64,000 nucleotides of DNA. Source: Microbacterium pygmaeum. GTDB lineage: Bacteria; Actinomycetota; Actinomycetes; Actinomycetales; Microbacteriaceae. Location of the stretch: positions 2,046,001 to 2,110,000 of the forward strand of contig NZ_LT629692.1 of NCBI RefSeq assembly GCF_900100885.1, given 5' to 3'. The notes beneath the pieces are model-generated. The model was given only the letters and a program-made list of their open reading frames with translations, ran no database searches and was not told the origin of the DNA. The position numbers were made by a program, and so were the translations under genes. Position 1 is the first letter of the stretch. Each line of letters opens with the position of its first letter. This document shows, one piece after another, positions 25,644-35,856 of this stretch.

Positions 25644-26359
25644 ATCCCGAACACGAGCACTTCGCGCAGTGGGACGGCGCCTACGCGGTCGGTGCCCTGT
25701 CGCCGACCGAGCGCCGACTCTTCGAAGCGCACCTCGAGGACTGCGAGCTCTGCAGGCGAGCAGTGGGCGAACTCGGTCCGACCGTCGGCCTGATGTCGCG
25801 GATCAGCAACGAGCGCGCATCGGCGATCGATGCCTGGGCACTGGACGAGCAGGATGCCGCGGTGGGTCCGAGCACGGACCTGCGCGATGCGATCGTCTCG
25901 GTGGCCCGGCACCGCAGACGCCGTCGCCGGCGCATCGTGCGGATCGTCTCGGCTGCCGCGGCCGCTCTGCTCATCGTCTGCGCTGTCGCCGTCCCCGCGG
26001 CGCTCCAGCGGAGTGCGTCCCGCGAGTCGTATGCGCTGGAGACGGTGATCGACGTTCCGCTCGAGGCATCCGTCGCGCTCACCGGCGTCGCGTGGGGGAC
26101 GCGCATCGATCTCGAGTGCAGCTACGCAAGCGACGGCGGATCCGAGCGCCCGGCCGAAGGCCGGCCCTACTCGCTGACCGTGATCGCGGCGGACGGGCAG
26201 GCCAGCACCGTGTCGACCTGGCGGGCGCTTCCGGGCTCGACGGCGCGCCTCAGTGCCGCGACCGCCCTCGATGCCGACCAGATCGCCGCGATCGAGATCC
26301 GTTCGCTGACCTCGGACCGGATCCTCATGCGTCACGAGTTCGATCCGCCGGCACCCTGA
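25640..26359 (+). CDS. Anti-sigma factor with zinc-binding (ZAS/zf-HC2) N-terminus
   Basis: A 239-residue transmembrane regulator that should hold the upstream ECF sigma factor inactive. The N-terminal anti-sigma domain shows the H-x3-C-x2-C zinc motif (His31, Cys35, Cys38 in HLEDCELCRR). A highly basic stretch (HRRRRRRRIVR) precedes one transmembrane helix at about residues 98-121. The exported C-terminal part resembles RskA/DUF1942-like anti-sigma domains (VALTGVAWGTRIDLECSY). Start overlaps the sigma stop (ATGA), so the two are made in a fixed ratio. The signal, and whether regulated proteolysis is involved, are unknown. Confidence 0.88.
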   Translation: MNPEHEHFAQWDGAYAVGALSPTERRLFEAHLEDCELCRRAVGELGPTVGLMSRISNERASAIDAWALDEQDAAVGPSTDLRDAIVSVARHRRRRRRRIVRIVSAAAAALLIVCAVAVPAALQRSASRESYALETVIDVPLEASVALTGVAWGTRIDLECSYASDGGSERPAEGRPYSLTVIAADGQASTVSTWRALPGSTARLSAATALDADQIAAIEIRSLTSDRILMRHEFDPPAP

Positions 26360-26401
26360 CCCACCGCGTGAACCGATCGCCGGCCGGTGGACAGGAACCA
26401 A

Positions 26402-26407
26402 TACGAT
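26402..26407 (+). promoter_or_regulatory. -10 element (TACGAT) of the MOSC gene
   Basis: TACGAT ends 6 nt before ATG 26414. It decides the start of this gene against the in-frame GTG at 26387, which would lie upstream of the promoter. Confidence 0.45.
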
Positions 26408-26413
26408 GGCCGG

Positions 26414-26962
26414 ATGCCTCTCCTCGTCGCCGTCTGCGCGGTCCACCAGCTGCGGCCAGACTCCGGAAACGGCGTCACCGCGATCGACAAGCGACCGCTG
26501 TCGGGTGCGGTCCGCCTCGGCCCGTACGGCGTGCGCGGGGACGTGCAGGCGGACCGCAAGCACCACGGCGGTTTCGACAAGGCGCTGTATGCGTATGCGG
26601 CGGAGGACGCCGCCTTCTGGGAGCACGAACTCGGGCGTGAGCTGCCGCCCGGCTGGTTCGGCGAGAACCTGCGCACCGAGGGGATCGACGTCAACGCCGC
26701 CCTGATCGGCGAACAGTGGCGGATCGGCGAAACGGCCGTCGTCGAGGTCACCATGCCGCGCACGCCCTGCCAGACGTTCGCACGGTGGGTCGGGGGCGCC
26801 GACCAGCGCGGATGGGTGAAGCGCTTCTCCGCCGAGCGTCGGCTCGGCCCGTACCTGCGCGTCGTGCGCCGCGGAGCGATCCGTGCCGGCGATCCGATCG
26901 AGGTCATCGCGCGTCCGGACGGGGCATCCGCTCTCCTGGATGCCTACCGCGACCCCGCCTGA
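26414..26962 (+). CDS. MOSC domain-containing protein (YiiM-like)
   Basis: A 182-residue MOSC protein, a beta-barrel family that binds molybdenum cofactor sulfur. Motifs include the RGDVQADRKHHGGFDKALYAY segment, WFGENLRTEGID, and the conserved cysteine in TMPRTPCQTF, the expected metal or sulfur ligand. Relatives (YiiM, YuaD) reduce N-hydroxylated base analogues. ATG 26414 is chosen because the leaderless-type -10 sits six bases before it. It stands alone between the anti-sigma gene and the convergent fba gene. Confidence 0.88.
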   Translation: MPLLVAVCAVHQLRPDSGNGVTAIDKRPLSGAVRLGPYGVRGDVQADRKHHGGFDKALYAYAAEDAAFWEHELGRELPPGWFGENLRTEGIDVNAALIGEQWRIGETAVVEVTMPRTPCQTFARWVGGADQRGWVKRFSAERRLGPYLRVVRRGAIRAGDPIEVIARPDGASALLDAYRDPA

Positions 26963-26980
26963 TCTCCTGCGTACCCGAGA

Positions 26981-28009
<1,029 letters not shown>

Positions 28010-28189
28010 GGCATCCGCTCCTTGATCGTGTGCAGGGGTCACGGCCACTCTAGCGAAGGCGACCGGTCGCGCATCAGGTCGCGAGGCTCGGCGCGGTCCT
28101 CCCGGCGGGGTCCCTGCCGAATGGATAAGAATCGCGGATCCTTCGGCTGCCACAGGCCCGGATCGTCCATCGCGGGGACGGCGCGTGGC

Positions 28190-28195
28190 TAGGCT
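28190..28195 (+). promoter_or_regulatory. -10 element (TAGGCT) of glpX
   Basis: TAGGCT ends 6 nt before ATG 28202, predicting a leaderless glpX mRNA. It lies in the 192-bp region shared with divergent fbaA; a second AT-richer site, GATAAGAAT, lies near 28124. Confidence 0.5.
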
Positions 28196-28201
28196 GAGCC
28201 C

Positions 28202-29191
28202 ATGGTGAGCCTTACCGCCGACATGAGTCCGCTGCATCCCGACCGCAACCTCGCGCTGGAATTGGTGCGCGCCACCGAGGCGGCGGCGATCCGTGCGGTG
28301 CCGTTCATCGGACGAGGCGACAAGCTCGCGGCCGACGGCGCCGCCGTCGATGCCATGCGGGCGTTCTTCTCCACGGTGAACTTCGACGGCACGATCGTGA
28401 TCGGCGAGGGCGAGAAGGACGAGGCCCCGATGCTCTTCAACGGTGAGCGGGTCGGCACGGGCAACGGCCCGCAGTGCGACGTCGCCGTGGACCCCATCGA
28501 CGGCACGTCGCTGACAGCGGCCGGTCGACAGAACGCGCTGTCGGTGATCGCGGTCTCCGATCGCGGGACGATGCTCGATGCGTCGACGGTGTTCTACATG
28601 GACAAGCTCGTCACCGGTCCTGCCGGGGTCGGCGTGGTCGACATCCGGTTGCCGATCGGCGAGAACATCCGTCTCCTGGCCAAGGCGCTCGGCAAGCCGA
28701 TCGATGAGATGGTCATCTCGGTGCTGAATCGTCCGCGACACGAGAAGCTGATCAGCGACATCCGCGAGGCCGGCGCAGGCACCCGCCTGATGTCCGACGG
28801 CGACGTCGCCGGTGGCATCAACGCGGCGCGCCACAACGCCCGGACCGATATGTGCGTGGGCGTCGGGGGCAGCCCGGAAGGCATCGTCACCGCCTGTGCC
28901 ATCAAGGCGCTCGGCGGTCACATCCAGGGGATCCTCTGGCCGGGCACCGACGAGGAGAAGCAGAAGGGCGCGGATGCCGGTCTGAAGACCGACGGCTTCG
29001 TCTACGAAGCGGATGAGCTCGTGACCGGCCAGAACACGATCTTCGTGGCCACCGGCGTGACCGACGGGCAGCTCGTGGCGGGCGTGCGGCGCGAGGGCGA
29101 CTTCATCTACAGCGAGAGCGTGGTCCTGCGCGGCAGGTCCGGCACGCTGCGCCGGATCGCGTCCGAACACCTCACCTCGAAGTGGCTGTGA
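28202..29191 (+). CDS. glpX: Class II fructose-1,6-bisphosphatase
   Basis: Gluconeogenic phosphatase converting fructose 1,6-bisphosphate to fructose 6-phosphate, metal-dependent. The 329-residue protein carries the GlpX motifs: GEGEKDEAPMLF, the metal-binding DPIDGTSLTAAG, and VGVGGSPEGIVTACAIKALGG. In most Actinobacteria this is the only FBPase, so it is likely essential for growth on gluconeogenic carbon. ATG 28202 is supported by the leaderless -10; an in-frame ATG seven codons later is possible. Divergent from the aldolase. Confidence 0.95.
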   Translation: MVSLTADMSPLHPDRNLALELVRATEAAAIRAVPFIGRGDKLAADGAAVDAMRAFFSTVNFDGTIVIGEGEKDEAPMLFNGERVGTGNGPQCDVAVDPIDGTSLTAAGRQNALSVIAVSDRGTMLDASTVFYMDKLVTGPAGVGVVDIRLPIGENIRLLAKALGKPIDEMVISVLNRPRHEKLISDIREAGAGTRLMSDGDVAGGINAARHNARTDMCVGVGGSPEGIVTACAIKALGGHIQGILWPGTDEEKQKGADAGLKTDGFVYEADELVTGQNTIFVATGVTDGQLVAGVRREGDFIYSESVVLRGRSGTLRRIASEHLTSKWL

Positions 29192-29343
29192 GCGCGCTGG
29201 GCTGATTCCTCTTCGCCTGTGACTGATGTGACGGGTGGGGCGGTTGTGATCGAGTCGTGACACCGATCGCGCGGTGGGTCTGACACAATCGAAGACGGTG
29301 TCGCTGAGGACGCGTTCGTGTTCTCGTACCCGAGGGGGTTGTG

Positions 29344-29553
29344 ATGTCCGCACCAGCAAGCGGATCGAAGCCGCAGACCGGCGCGATCGCGGTCGTGGCC
29401 GATGCGACCGACCCCGCTCGACGGCCGGACGTGCTGTTCCGGGTGCGTCGCGACGAGGATCATCAGGTCTCGGCCTGGTGGTTGATCGGCGCATTCGTGG
29501 GCGTTTCAGCCGTGACGGTGTTCCTGCTGAGCTTCGTTCCCGGCGGAGCCTGA
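29344..29553 (+). CDS. Small single-pass membrane protein, unknown function
   Basis: A 69-residue protein not recognised as a known family. About 40 polar residues (with PARRPDVLFRVRRDEDHQVSAW) precede one hydrophobic helix (WWLIGAFVGVSAVTVFLLSF), giving a C-terminal anchor. ATG 29344 follows GAGGGGG; a GTG one codon earlier is equivalent. Coding character is supported by the strong third-position GC and a protein-like hydropathy pattern. It ends 10 bp before the convergent rmuC stop. Confidence 0.6.
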   Translation: MSAPASGSKPQTGAIAVVADATDPARRPDVLFRVRRDEDHQVSAWWLIGAFVGVSAVTVFLLSFVPGGA

Positions 29554-29563
29554 GGCTTCGCGC

Positions 29564-30859
29564 TCAGCCGCCCAGCGGCGCGATCCGCGCGCGGGTCTCG
29601 TCGAGGTCGGCGCCCGGCAGCGGGTCGGTCGCGAGGGTCGCCTCCAGCAGTTCCGGCGCGGTGAGATGGCGCGGTGTCGAGCGTACCGGCTGCGGTTCGC
29701 CGAGCGCGTCGAGTTTGGTCTGGTCGATGCCCGGAAAACGGCGCGCGGTCACGAGCACGCGGGATTCGAGCGAGCCGGCGAACCGGTTGTAGCTGTCCAC
29801 GGTGCGCTCCAGAGCGCGGCGGAGATCATCGGCGTGGCCGGCCATGGTGCCCAGGCGCTCGTACAGCTCGCTGCCCAGCTCGAACAGCGCCCGCGCCTCC
29901 TGCGAGACGTCCTGCTGGGTCCAGGTGAAGGCCACGGTCTTCAGCACCGCCCACAGGTTCACCGGCGAAGCCAGCGCGACCCGCTTGCCGAAGGCGTAGT
30001 CCAGCAGCGCCGGATCCTCCTCGAGGGCGGCGGACAGCAGCGACTCGCTGGGCACGAAGCACACCACGAACTCGGGACTCGAGCTCAGACCCGCCCAGTA
30101 GGCCTTTTTGGCCAGGGCATCGACGTGGGCGCGCAGCGCGCGGACGTGCTTGCCCAGCAGCGCCTTCCGCCTCGCGCCCTCTTCCCCCTGCGCGGTCAGC
30201 GGGATGGCGCTGGCCTCGAGGTAGGCGTCCAGGGGCACTTTGGCGTCGACGGCGATCGCCTTCTCACCCGGGAGTCGGATCACCATATCCGGGCGGCCGG
30301 CCCCGGCATCCGATCGGATGGAGGTCTGGGTGTCGAAATCGACATAGCGGGTGAGCCCGGCCGCCTCGACGACACGACGCAGCTGCGTCTCCCCCCACAC
30401 GCCGCGGGTGCTGCCCGAGCGCAGCGCGCCGGCCAGGGATTCGGTGGTCGCGCGCAGCGCCTCGTCGGACTCCTGTGCGCGGCGCAACTGCTCGGCGAGG
30501 GAACCGAACTGCGCATGACGGTCTCGCTCCAGGTCGTCGACCTTGGCCTGCATCGACTGCAGCGTCTCGTGCACGGGCGCGAGCGCGCGCAGGACGGCCT
30601 GCTCGCGGCGTTCGCGCTCCTCGCGCGCGGCTTGGTCGCTGCGCGCCTGCGAGGCCAGTTCGCGGTACAGCACGTGCTGGTGCTCCAGTTGCGCCTGCAC
30701 GCCCTGACGTGCCGCGTCCGCGGCGGCCAGCCGTGCCCGCAGCTCGGACTGCGTGCGCACGGCGCCGGTCGTTGCCCGCGCCGCACCTGCGAACCACCCG
30801 GCCAGCAGTCCGGCGGCCAGTGTCGCGAGGGCGATCACGGAGATGAGGAGTGCATCCAT
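29564..30859 (-). CDS. rmuC: DNA recombination protein RmuC
   Basis: A 431-residue membrane-anchored nuclease-like protein that limits rearrangement at inverted repeats. An N-terminal transmembrane helix (about residues 3-24) is followed by a long coiled coil (about 35-140, many Arg/Glu/Gln heptads). The RmuC core contains GVWGETQLRRVVEAAGL, GRPDMVIRLPGEKAIAVDAKVPLDAY and EFVVCFVPSE. The D...E-x-K-like core (DMVIRLPGEKAIAVDAKVP) has the pattern of PD-(D/E)XK nucleases. ATG 30859 gives the hydrophobic anchor right at the N-terminus. Confidence 0.92.
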   Translation of the reverse strand: MDALLISVIALATLAAGLLAGWFAGAARATTGAVRTQSELRARLAAADAARQGVQAQLEHQHVLYRELASQARSDQAAREERERREQAVLRALAPVHETLQSMQAKVDDLERDRHAQFGSLAEQLRRAQESDEALRATTESLAGALRSGSTRGVWGETQLRRVVEAAGLTRYVDFDTQTSIRSDAGAGRPDMVIRLPGEKAIAVDAKVPLDAYLEASAIPLTAQGEEGARRKALLGKHVRALRAHVDALAKKAYWAGLSSSPEFVVCFVPSESLLSAALEEDPALLDYAFGKRVALASPVNLWAVLKTVAFTWTQQDVSQEARALFELGSELYERLGTMAGHADDLRRALERTVDSYNRFAGSLESRVLVTARRFPGIDQTKLDALGEPQPVRSTPRHLTAPELLEATLATDPLPGADLDETRARIAPLGG

Positions 30860-30939
30860 GGGCTCAGCATGCCGCGGACGTCCGACATCACCCTCTCGCC
30901 GCACCGCACGCGGCGCGCGCCGCACGGCAGAGGATCCGC

Positions 30940-31566
30940 TCAGGCGATGGCGAACAGCGGTTCGAGAACCGGAAGGGCGGGCACGGGCTCGCGCACCGGT
31001 ACGACGATCTGCGAGGTCCGCACGCCCGCCGCTTCGGCGAGGGCGCCGATGTCGTCGACTCCGACGCGGCGGGCGGCATCGATCATGATGTGCGCGCAGG
31101 CCAGGGCGTCAGCGGACGGATCGTGGTGCGGGAAGTCGAGGAACCCCGCGGCGGCCGCCACCGAGGGAAGCCGGTAGGAATCGAGCTGGTAGAGCTTGCG
31201 CGCCACCTGCAGACTGCACACGTAGCGGTAGGGAGGGCACTGGTCGCCGGTGGCCTCGCACGCGCGCTTGATCACCATCATGTCGAAGCCCGCGTTGTGG
31301 GCCACGAGCACATCGGCGCCGGCGAACGCGGCGAGGTCATCCAGCTGCTCGCTCCAGCCCTTCGCCCCGATCACGTCCTCCTGGCGCAGGCCGTGGATGC
31401 GCGTGTTCAGCTCGAAGAAGACGTCATGACCCGGCGGCGGCTGGATCAGCCAGCCCGCGGTGGCCACGACCTCGCCGCCGCGCACCCGGGTCAGACCGAC
31501 CGCGCACGCGGACGCATTGCTGGAGTTCGCCGTTTCGAAGTCGATGGCGGTGAAATCCAGGGGCAC
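30940..31566 (-). CDS. DnaQ/epsilon-family 3'-5' exonuclease
   Basis: DEDDh exonuclease resembling the proofreading epsilon subunit of DNA polymerase III but encoded as a separate 208-residue protein. Motif I is FTAIDFETANS (Asp and Glu metal ligands), motif II lies in VLVAHNAGFDMMVI, and motif III is HHDPSADALACA (His and Asp). The C-terminal 50 residues are a small extra domain ending in a hydrophobic tail. GTG 31566 is the likely start since it places motif I at the N-terminus as in relatives; ATG 31626, adding 20 Arg-rich residues, is the alternative. Confidence 0.85.
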   Translation of the reverse strand: MPLDFTAIDFETANSSNASACAVGLTRVRGGEVVATAGWLIQPPPGHDVFFELNTRIHGLRQEDVIGAKGWSEQLDDLAAFAGADVLVAHNAGFDMMVIKRACEATGDQCPPYRYVCSLQVARKLYQLDSYRLPSVAAAAGFLDFPHHDPSADALACAHIMIDAARRVGVDDIGALAEAAGVRTSQIVVPVREPVPALPVLEPLFAIA

Positions 31567-31642
31567 CCGTTCAGACTCGCCGCGCACGCGCTCCCGTCCG
31601 CGAAGGCGCGCCGGGGAGGGCGACATGCGCGGAGGCGCGAAA

Positions 31643-31648
31643 TAGGGT
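31643..31648 (+). promoter_or_regulatory. -10 element (TAGGGT) of the methyltransferase gene
   Basis: TAGGGT ends 6 nt before ATG 31655, so a leaderless transcript is predicted. Confidence 0.45.
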
Positions 31649-31654
31649 CGGTCC

Positions 31655-32446
31655 ATGGCCAGTCGCGAGGAGATGTCCCGATCCTTCGGCGCCGAGGCGG
31701 ACGCCTACGAGAGCGGCAGACCGGGCTATCCGGCCGACGCGGTCGCGTGGATGCTGGAGCCCGTCGCCTCCGTCGGGCGAAGCATCCGCGTGGCCGACGT
31801 CGGAGCGGGCACCGGAAAGCTGACGCGTGTCGCCATCGAGCTCGGTGCCGAGACGGTCGCGATCGATCCGGACCCCGGCATGCTCGCGGCGCTGCGCCAG
31901 CACGTGCACGCCGTGCCGACGTTCCTCGGATCCGCGGAGCACCTGCCACTTCCGGACGCCTCGGTCGACGCGGTCCTGCTGGGTCAGGCGTGGCACTGGG
32001 TCGACCCCGACCGGGCCTCGGCGGAGGCGGGGCGCGTCCTGCGATCCGGCGGCGTACTGGGACTGATCTGGAACATCCGCGACGACGGCGAGCCCTGGGT
32101 GCGCCGTCTCACCGAGATCATGCACGGCAGCCACGCCGAGGAGATGCTCGCCGAGGGCGATCCGCGCGTGGCGCACCCGTTCGAGGAGCTCGAGTCGGCG
32201 CGGTGGCGCTGGACCCGGCCGATCACCCGCGATCAGCTGCTGGCGATGGCTCGGTCTCGCAGCTACATCATCACCGCGACGTCCGAGGATCGCGCTGCCA
32301 TCGAGCGCGGTCTGGCCGAGCTGTTCGATGAGATCGGAGCGGTCGGGGACCGCGCGGTCGACCTGCCGTACGTCACGCGCGCCTACCGCGCCGTGCGTCC
32401 CTCGCCGCGCGTCGGCTCCGCGGGCAGCGCCGTGCCCGCCACGTAG
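31655..32446 (+). CDS. Class I SAM-dependent methyltransferase (Methyltransf_11 type)
   Basis: A 263-residue small-molecule methyltransferase. The SAM-binding motif I is VADVGAGTGKLT at about residues 48-59. Motif II contains AIDPDPGML, and the HWVDPDRASAEAGRVLRSGGVLGLIW segment is typical of the ubiquinone/menaquinone-type subfamily. Substrate unknown. It stands upstream of ychF with 11 bp between stop and start, but ychF has its own -10 inside this gene's end, so the two may be only partly cotranscribed. Confidence 0.82.
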   Translation: MASREEMSRSFGAEADAYESGRPGYPADAVAWMLEPVASVGRSIRVADVGAGTGKLTRVAIELGAETVAIDPDPGMLAALRQHVHAVPTFLGSAEHLPLPDASVDAVLLGQAWHWVDPDRASAEAGRVLRSGGVLGLIWNIRDDGEPWVRRLTEIMHGSHAEEMLAEGDPRVAHPFEELESARWRWTRPITRDQLLAMARSRSYIITATSEDRAAIERGLAELFDEIGAVGDRAVDLPYVTRAYRAVRPSPRVGSAGSAVPAT

Positions 32447-32449
32447 ACT
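32444..32449 (+). promoter_or_regulatory. -10 element (TAGACT) of ychF
   Basis: TAGACT overlaps the stop codon (TAG) of the methyltransferase gene and ends 8 nt before the GTG of ychF. It would give ychF an independent, leaderless transcript. Confidence 0.45.
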
Positions 32450-32457
32450 GGATTCCC

Positions 32458-33531
<1,074 letters not shown>

Positions 33532-33578
33532 TCGACCCTCTGATTCCCCGTGACGAGCACCCGAAAGGACGCGCGCCC

Positions 33579-34145
33579 ATGACCGGCATCCAGATTCTCG
33601 AACCCGACGGCCGGGCGATCCCGTTCCTCGTCGAGGGGGAGGGTCCGGTGCCGCTCGTCCTGATCCCCGATCGCGGACAGGACGACCTGGGCGTCGTCGG
33701 GCACTATCTCGCCGAAGAGGCGGGCTTTCACATCATCCGCATCGGCTACCGCCCCGATCCGGACGCGGCCCTCTCGACCGCCGACCGGGTGCAGGACGTG
33801 ATGGATGTGCTCGACCACCTCGCTCTCGAGCACACCTGGATCGGCGGTCACGGTTTCGGCGGCACGGTCGCGCGCACCGCAGTCGCCGCCCACCCCGAGC
33901 GTGCGAACGGTCTGCTGCTGCTGGGCGTGGAGGAGGTGGACATCCCCCTGGCCCCGGTGCTCCCGGTGCTGATCGTGCAGGGATCCTCCGACGAGCTGAC
34001 CCCGGGGGCGAATGCCGAACGGCTCCAGTCGAGCGCACCCGAGCGGGCGAGCATCAAGATCGTCGACGACGCGGGTCATTCGTTCCCGCGGACGCACCCC
34101 ATCCAGACCGCGGTGATCATCGAGGAGTACCTCGACTGGGACTGA
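33579..34145 (+). CDS. Alpha/beta-hydrolase-fold protein lacking the nucleophile serine
   Basis: A 188-residue, small alpha/beta-hydrolase relative. The nucleophile elbow, normally G-x-S-x-G, reads GGHGFGG (about residues 88-94): glycine stands where the catalytic serine should be. The other positions are kept: Asp in IVQGSSDELTP and His in DDAGHSFPRTHP. It may therefore be a non-catalytic binding protein or use another mechanism. AAAGGAC lies about ten bases before ATG 33579. It follows ychF by 47 bp. Confidence 0.72.
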   Translation: MTGIQILEPDGRAIPFLVEGEGPVPLVLIPDRGQDDLGVVGHYLAEEAGFHIIRIGYRPDPDAALSTADRVQDVMDVLDHLALEHTWIGGHGFGGTVARTAVAAHPERANGLLLLGVEEVDIPLAPVLPVLIVQGSSDELTPGANAERLQSSAPERASIKIVDDAGHSFPRTHPIQTAVIIEEYLDWD

Positions 34146-34148
34146 CGC

Positions 34149-34499
34149 TCAGCGTCCCTGACGCTTCTTGAAGGGCTTGGGCTGCCCCTTCACGACGGGG
34201 GCGCGCCCCTTGCCCTTCGATGCCTTGGCCTTCCCGCCGCCGGAGCCGACCGGCGCCGCGACAGGCGGAGGAGCAGCGGCGATCCGGCTCCGGGCCTCGT
34301 CCAGCAGCAGCGCGCCGGCGCTGGTCAGCGTCCACCCCGCTTTCGCGCGCGTGAAGAGCGGATGACCGACCTCGGTCTCGAGCTTGTCCAGGGACGTGTG
34401 CAGCGATGCCAGCGGAATGCCGAGCGCCTCCGCGGCGCGCGGGACATGCAGGTCGGCGTCGACGACGGCCACGAACCGCCGGAGCAGGAGGATCTTCAC
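34149..34499 (-). CDS. Mini LysR-type protein: HTH domain with basic tail, no effector domain
   Basis: A 116-residue protein whose first 65 residues form a LysR-type winged helix (LLRRFVAVVDADLHVPRAAEALGIPLASLHTSLDKLETEVGHPLFTR). In place of the usual 200-residue effector domain it ends in a low-complexity Ala/Pro/Gly then Lys-rich tail (GKAKASKGKGRAPVVKGQPKPFKK). That tail could bind nucleic acid nonspecifically. The GTG start is supported by AAAGGACC upstream on the minus strand. A frameshifted remnant of a full LysR gene is unlikely because no effector-domain coding is seen downstream. Confidence 0.75.
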   Translation of the reverse strand: MKILLLRRFVAVVDADLHVPRAAEALGIPLASLHTSLDKLETEVGHPLFTRAKAGWTLTSAGALLLDEARSRIAAAPPPVAAPVGSGGGKAKASKGKGRAPVVKGQPKPFKKRQGR

Positions 34500-34581
34500 G
34501 CGGTCCTTTCGTTCGAGGGAGCAGCGTGACGGCTGCCGGGTCCCAGCCTGCCCTATGCGGAGGGTGCAGCGACGCCGTCGA

Positions 34582-34587
34582 TAGGGT
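34582..34587 (+). promoter_or_regulatory. -10 element (TAGGGT) of gntK
   Basis: TAGGGT ends 6 nt before the GTG at 34594, a leaderless arrangement. Confidence 0.45.
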
Positions 34588-34593
34588 GGTGCG

Positions 34594-35109
34594 GTGAGCA
34601 CGCAACACCAGCGGATCGTCGTCATGGGCGTCTCGGCAGCCGGGAAGTCCTCGGTCGCCGCCGAGATCTCGCGGCTGACCGGCATCCCATGGGCGGATGC
34701 AGATGATCTGCACCCCGCCGCCAACGTCGCCAAGATGGTCGCCGGGGTTCCGCTCGATGACGATGACCGCCGTCCGTGGCTCGAGGCCGTGGCCCGGGCG
34801 CTGGAGGACGCGCCGGATCCGGGTCTCGTGATGGCGTGCTCAGCGTTGCGCCGCAGCTATCGCGACCGGATCCGCGCACTGGCGCCGTCCGCCGTGTTCG
34901 TGCACCTGACCGGCACGCCGCAGCTGCTGGCAGCGCGCGCCGCCGCGCGCAAGGACCATTTCATGCCGAGCAGTCTGCTGGACTCGCAGCTTGCGACGCT
35001 CGAACCGCTGGGCGGCGATGAGACGGGCATCGCGGTCGACGTCACGGCACCGGTCGCGCAGATCGCCTCCGCCGCGGTCGACGCACTGCACGCGCTCGAC
35101 CTCGTCTGA
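34594..35109 (+). CDS. gntK: Gluconokinase
   Basis: P-loop kinase phosphorylating D-gluconate to 6-phosphogluconate. The 171-residue protein has Walker A VMGVSAAGKSSVAAE (residues 10-24), then the gluconate-site region WADADDLHPAANVAKMVAG, and DDDRRPWLEAVARAL, CSALRRSYRDRIRAL and DHFMPSSLLDSQLATLEPL, all characteristic of GntK. No gluconate permease or 6-phosphogluconate dehydrogenase gene is adjacent. GTG start, leaderless. Converges with the DUF72 gene. Confidence 0.93.
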   Translation: MSTQHQRIVVMGVSAAGKSSVAAEISRLTGIPWADADDLHPAANVAKMVAGVPLDDDDRRPWLEAVARALEDAPDPGLVMACSALRRSYRDRIRALAPSAVFVHLTGTPQLLAARAAARKDHFMPSSLLDSQLATLEPLGGDETGIAVDVTAPVAQIASAAVDALHALDLV

Positions 35110-35118
35110 GGTCCCTCG

Positions 35119-35844
35119 TCACCCTGCGACGAACGAGCGGAGGGTGCGGGCGTTGCGCACGGCGTTCCCGTCGCCGTCGTTGTTGAAGTACGCGTAGACG
35201 CCCCGACCCTGCGCCTGCCACTCGCGGATGCGGTCCGCCCACCACCCGAGATGCTCATCGGAGTACGAACCCGCGTAGAGCCAGTCCTCGTCCGGCCCGT
35301 GGAGCCGGACGTACGCGAAGTCGGTCGTCGCGCGGAGGATGCACGGCAGTCCTGCCCCGCTCATCACGCAGTACGCCGCAGCATGGCGCTCGAGGATCTC
35401 GAAGACGGCCTCATCGTTCCAGGACGGATGCCGAAGCTCGAGTACCGGGCGCATCCAGGACGGTACCGCCCCGAGGAACCAGGCGAGTCGCTCGTCGTCG
35501 CGCTCCATGGTCGGCGGAAGCTGCACCAGCAGCGGGCCGCGGACCGGTGCCAGCTCGTGCAGCCCGGTCGTCAACCGATCGATCCACTCTTCGGGTGCGA
35601 AGAGCCTGCGGGCATGGCTCAGCCCCCGCGGAGCCTTCACGGTCATCTCGAACCCGCTCGGAAGGCGCCGGCGCCATGACGCGAAGGCGCCCGGAGTCGG
35701 CCAGCGGTAGAAACTCGCGTTCAGTTCCACAGTGTCGAAGGCCTCGACGTAGCGGGCGAGACGATCCCGTGGTGGCAGACCGGGCGGGTAGAGCACGTCC
35801 TGCCAGTGGTCGTAGCTCCATCCCGACGTGCCGATGCGTGCCAT
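35119..35844 (-). CDS. DUF72 domain-containing protein (YecE-like)
   Basis: A 241-residue TIM-barrel protein of the DUF72 family, function unknown. The family pattern is clear: IGTSGWSYDHWQDVLYPPGLP at the N-terminus, then VELNASFYRWPT, ASWRRRLPSGFEMTVKAPRGLSH, LLVQLPPTM, LELRHPSW and the C-terminal GVYAYFNNDGDGNAVRNA. It follows the NTF2-like gene on the same strand with a 12-bp gap, so both probably come from the leaderless promoter at 36199-36204. Confidence 0.9.
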   Translation of the reverse strand: MARIGTSGWSYDHWQDVLYPPGLPPRDRLARYVEAFDTVELNASFYRWPTPGAFASWRRRLPSGFEMTVKAPRGLSHARRLFAPEEWIDRLTTGLHELAPVRGPLLVQLPPTMERDDERLAWFLGAVPSWMRPVLELRHPSWNDEAVFEILERHAAAYCVMSGAGLPCILRATTDFAYVRLHGPDEDWLYAGSYSDEHLGWWADRIREWQAQGRGVYAYFNNDGDGNAVRNARTLRSFVAG

Positions 35845-35856
35845 CGACGAGCCGCG

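Noticed and set aside
33579..34145. Frameshift or sequencing error explaining the missing serine
   Set aside because: The frame is intact from start to stop and GGT differs from the nearest Ser codon in the local context without disturbing neighbours. Nothing indicates an error, though a point mutation cannot be excluded.
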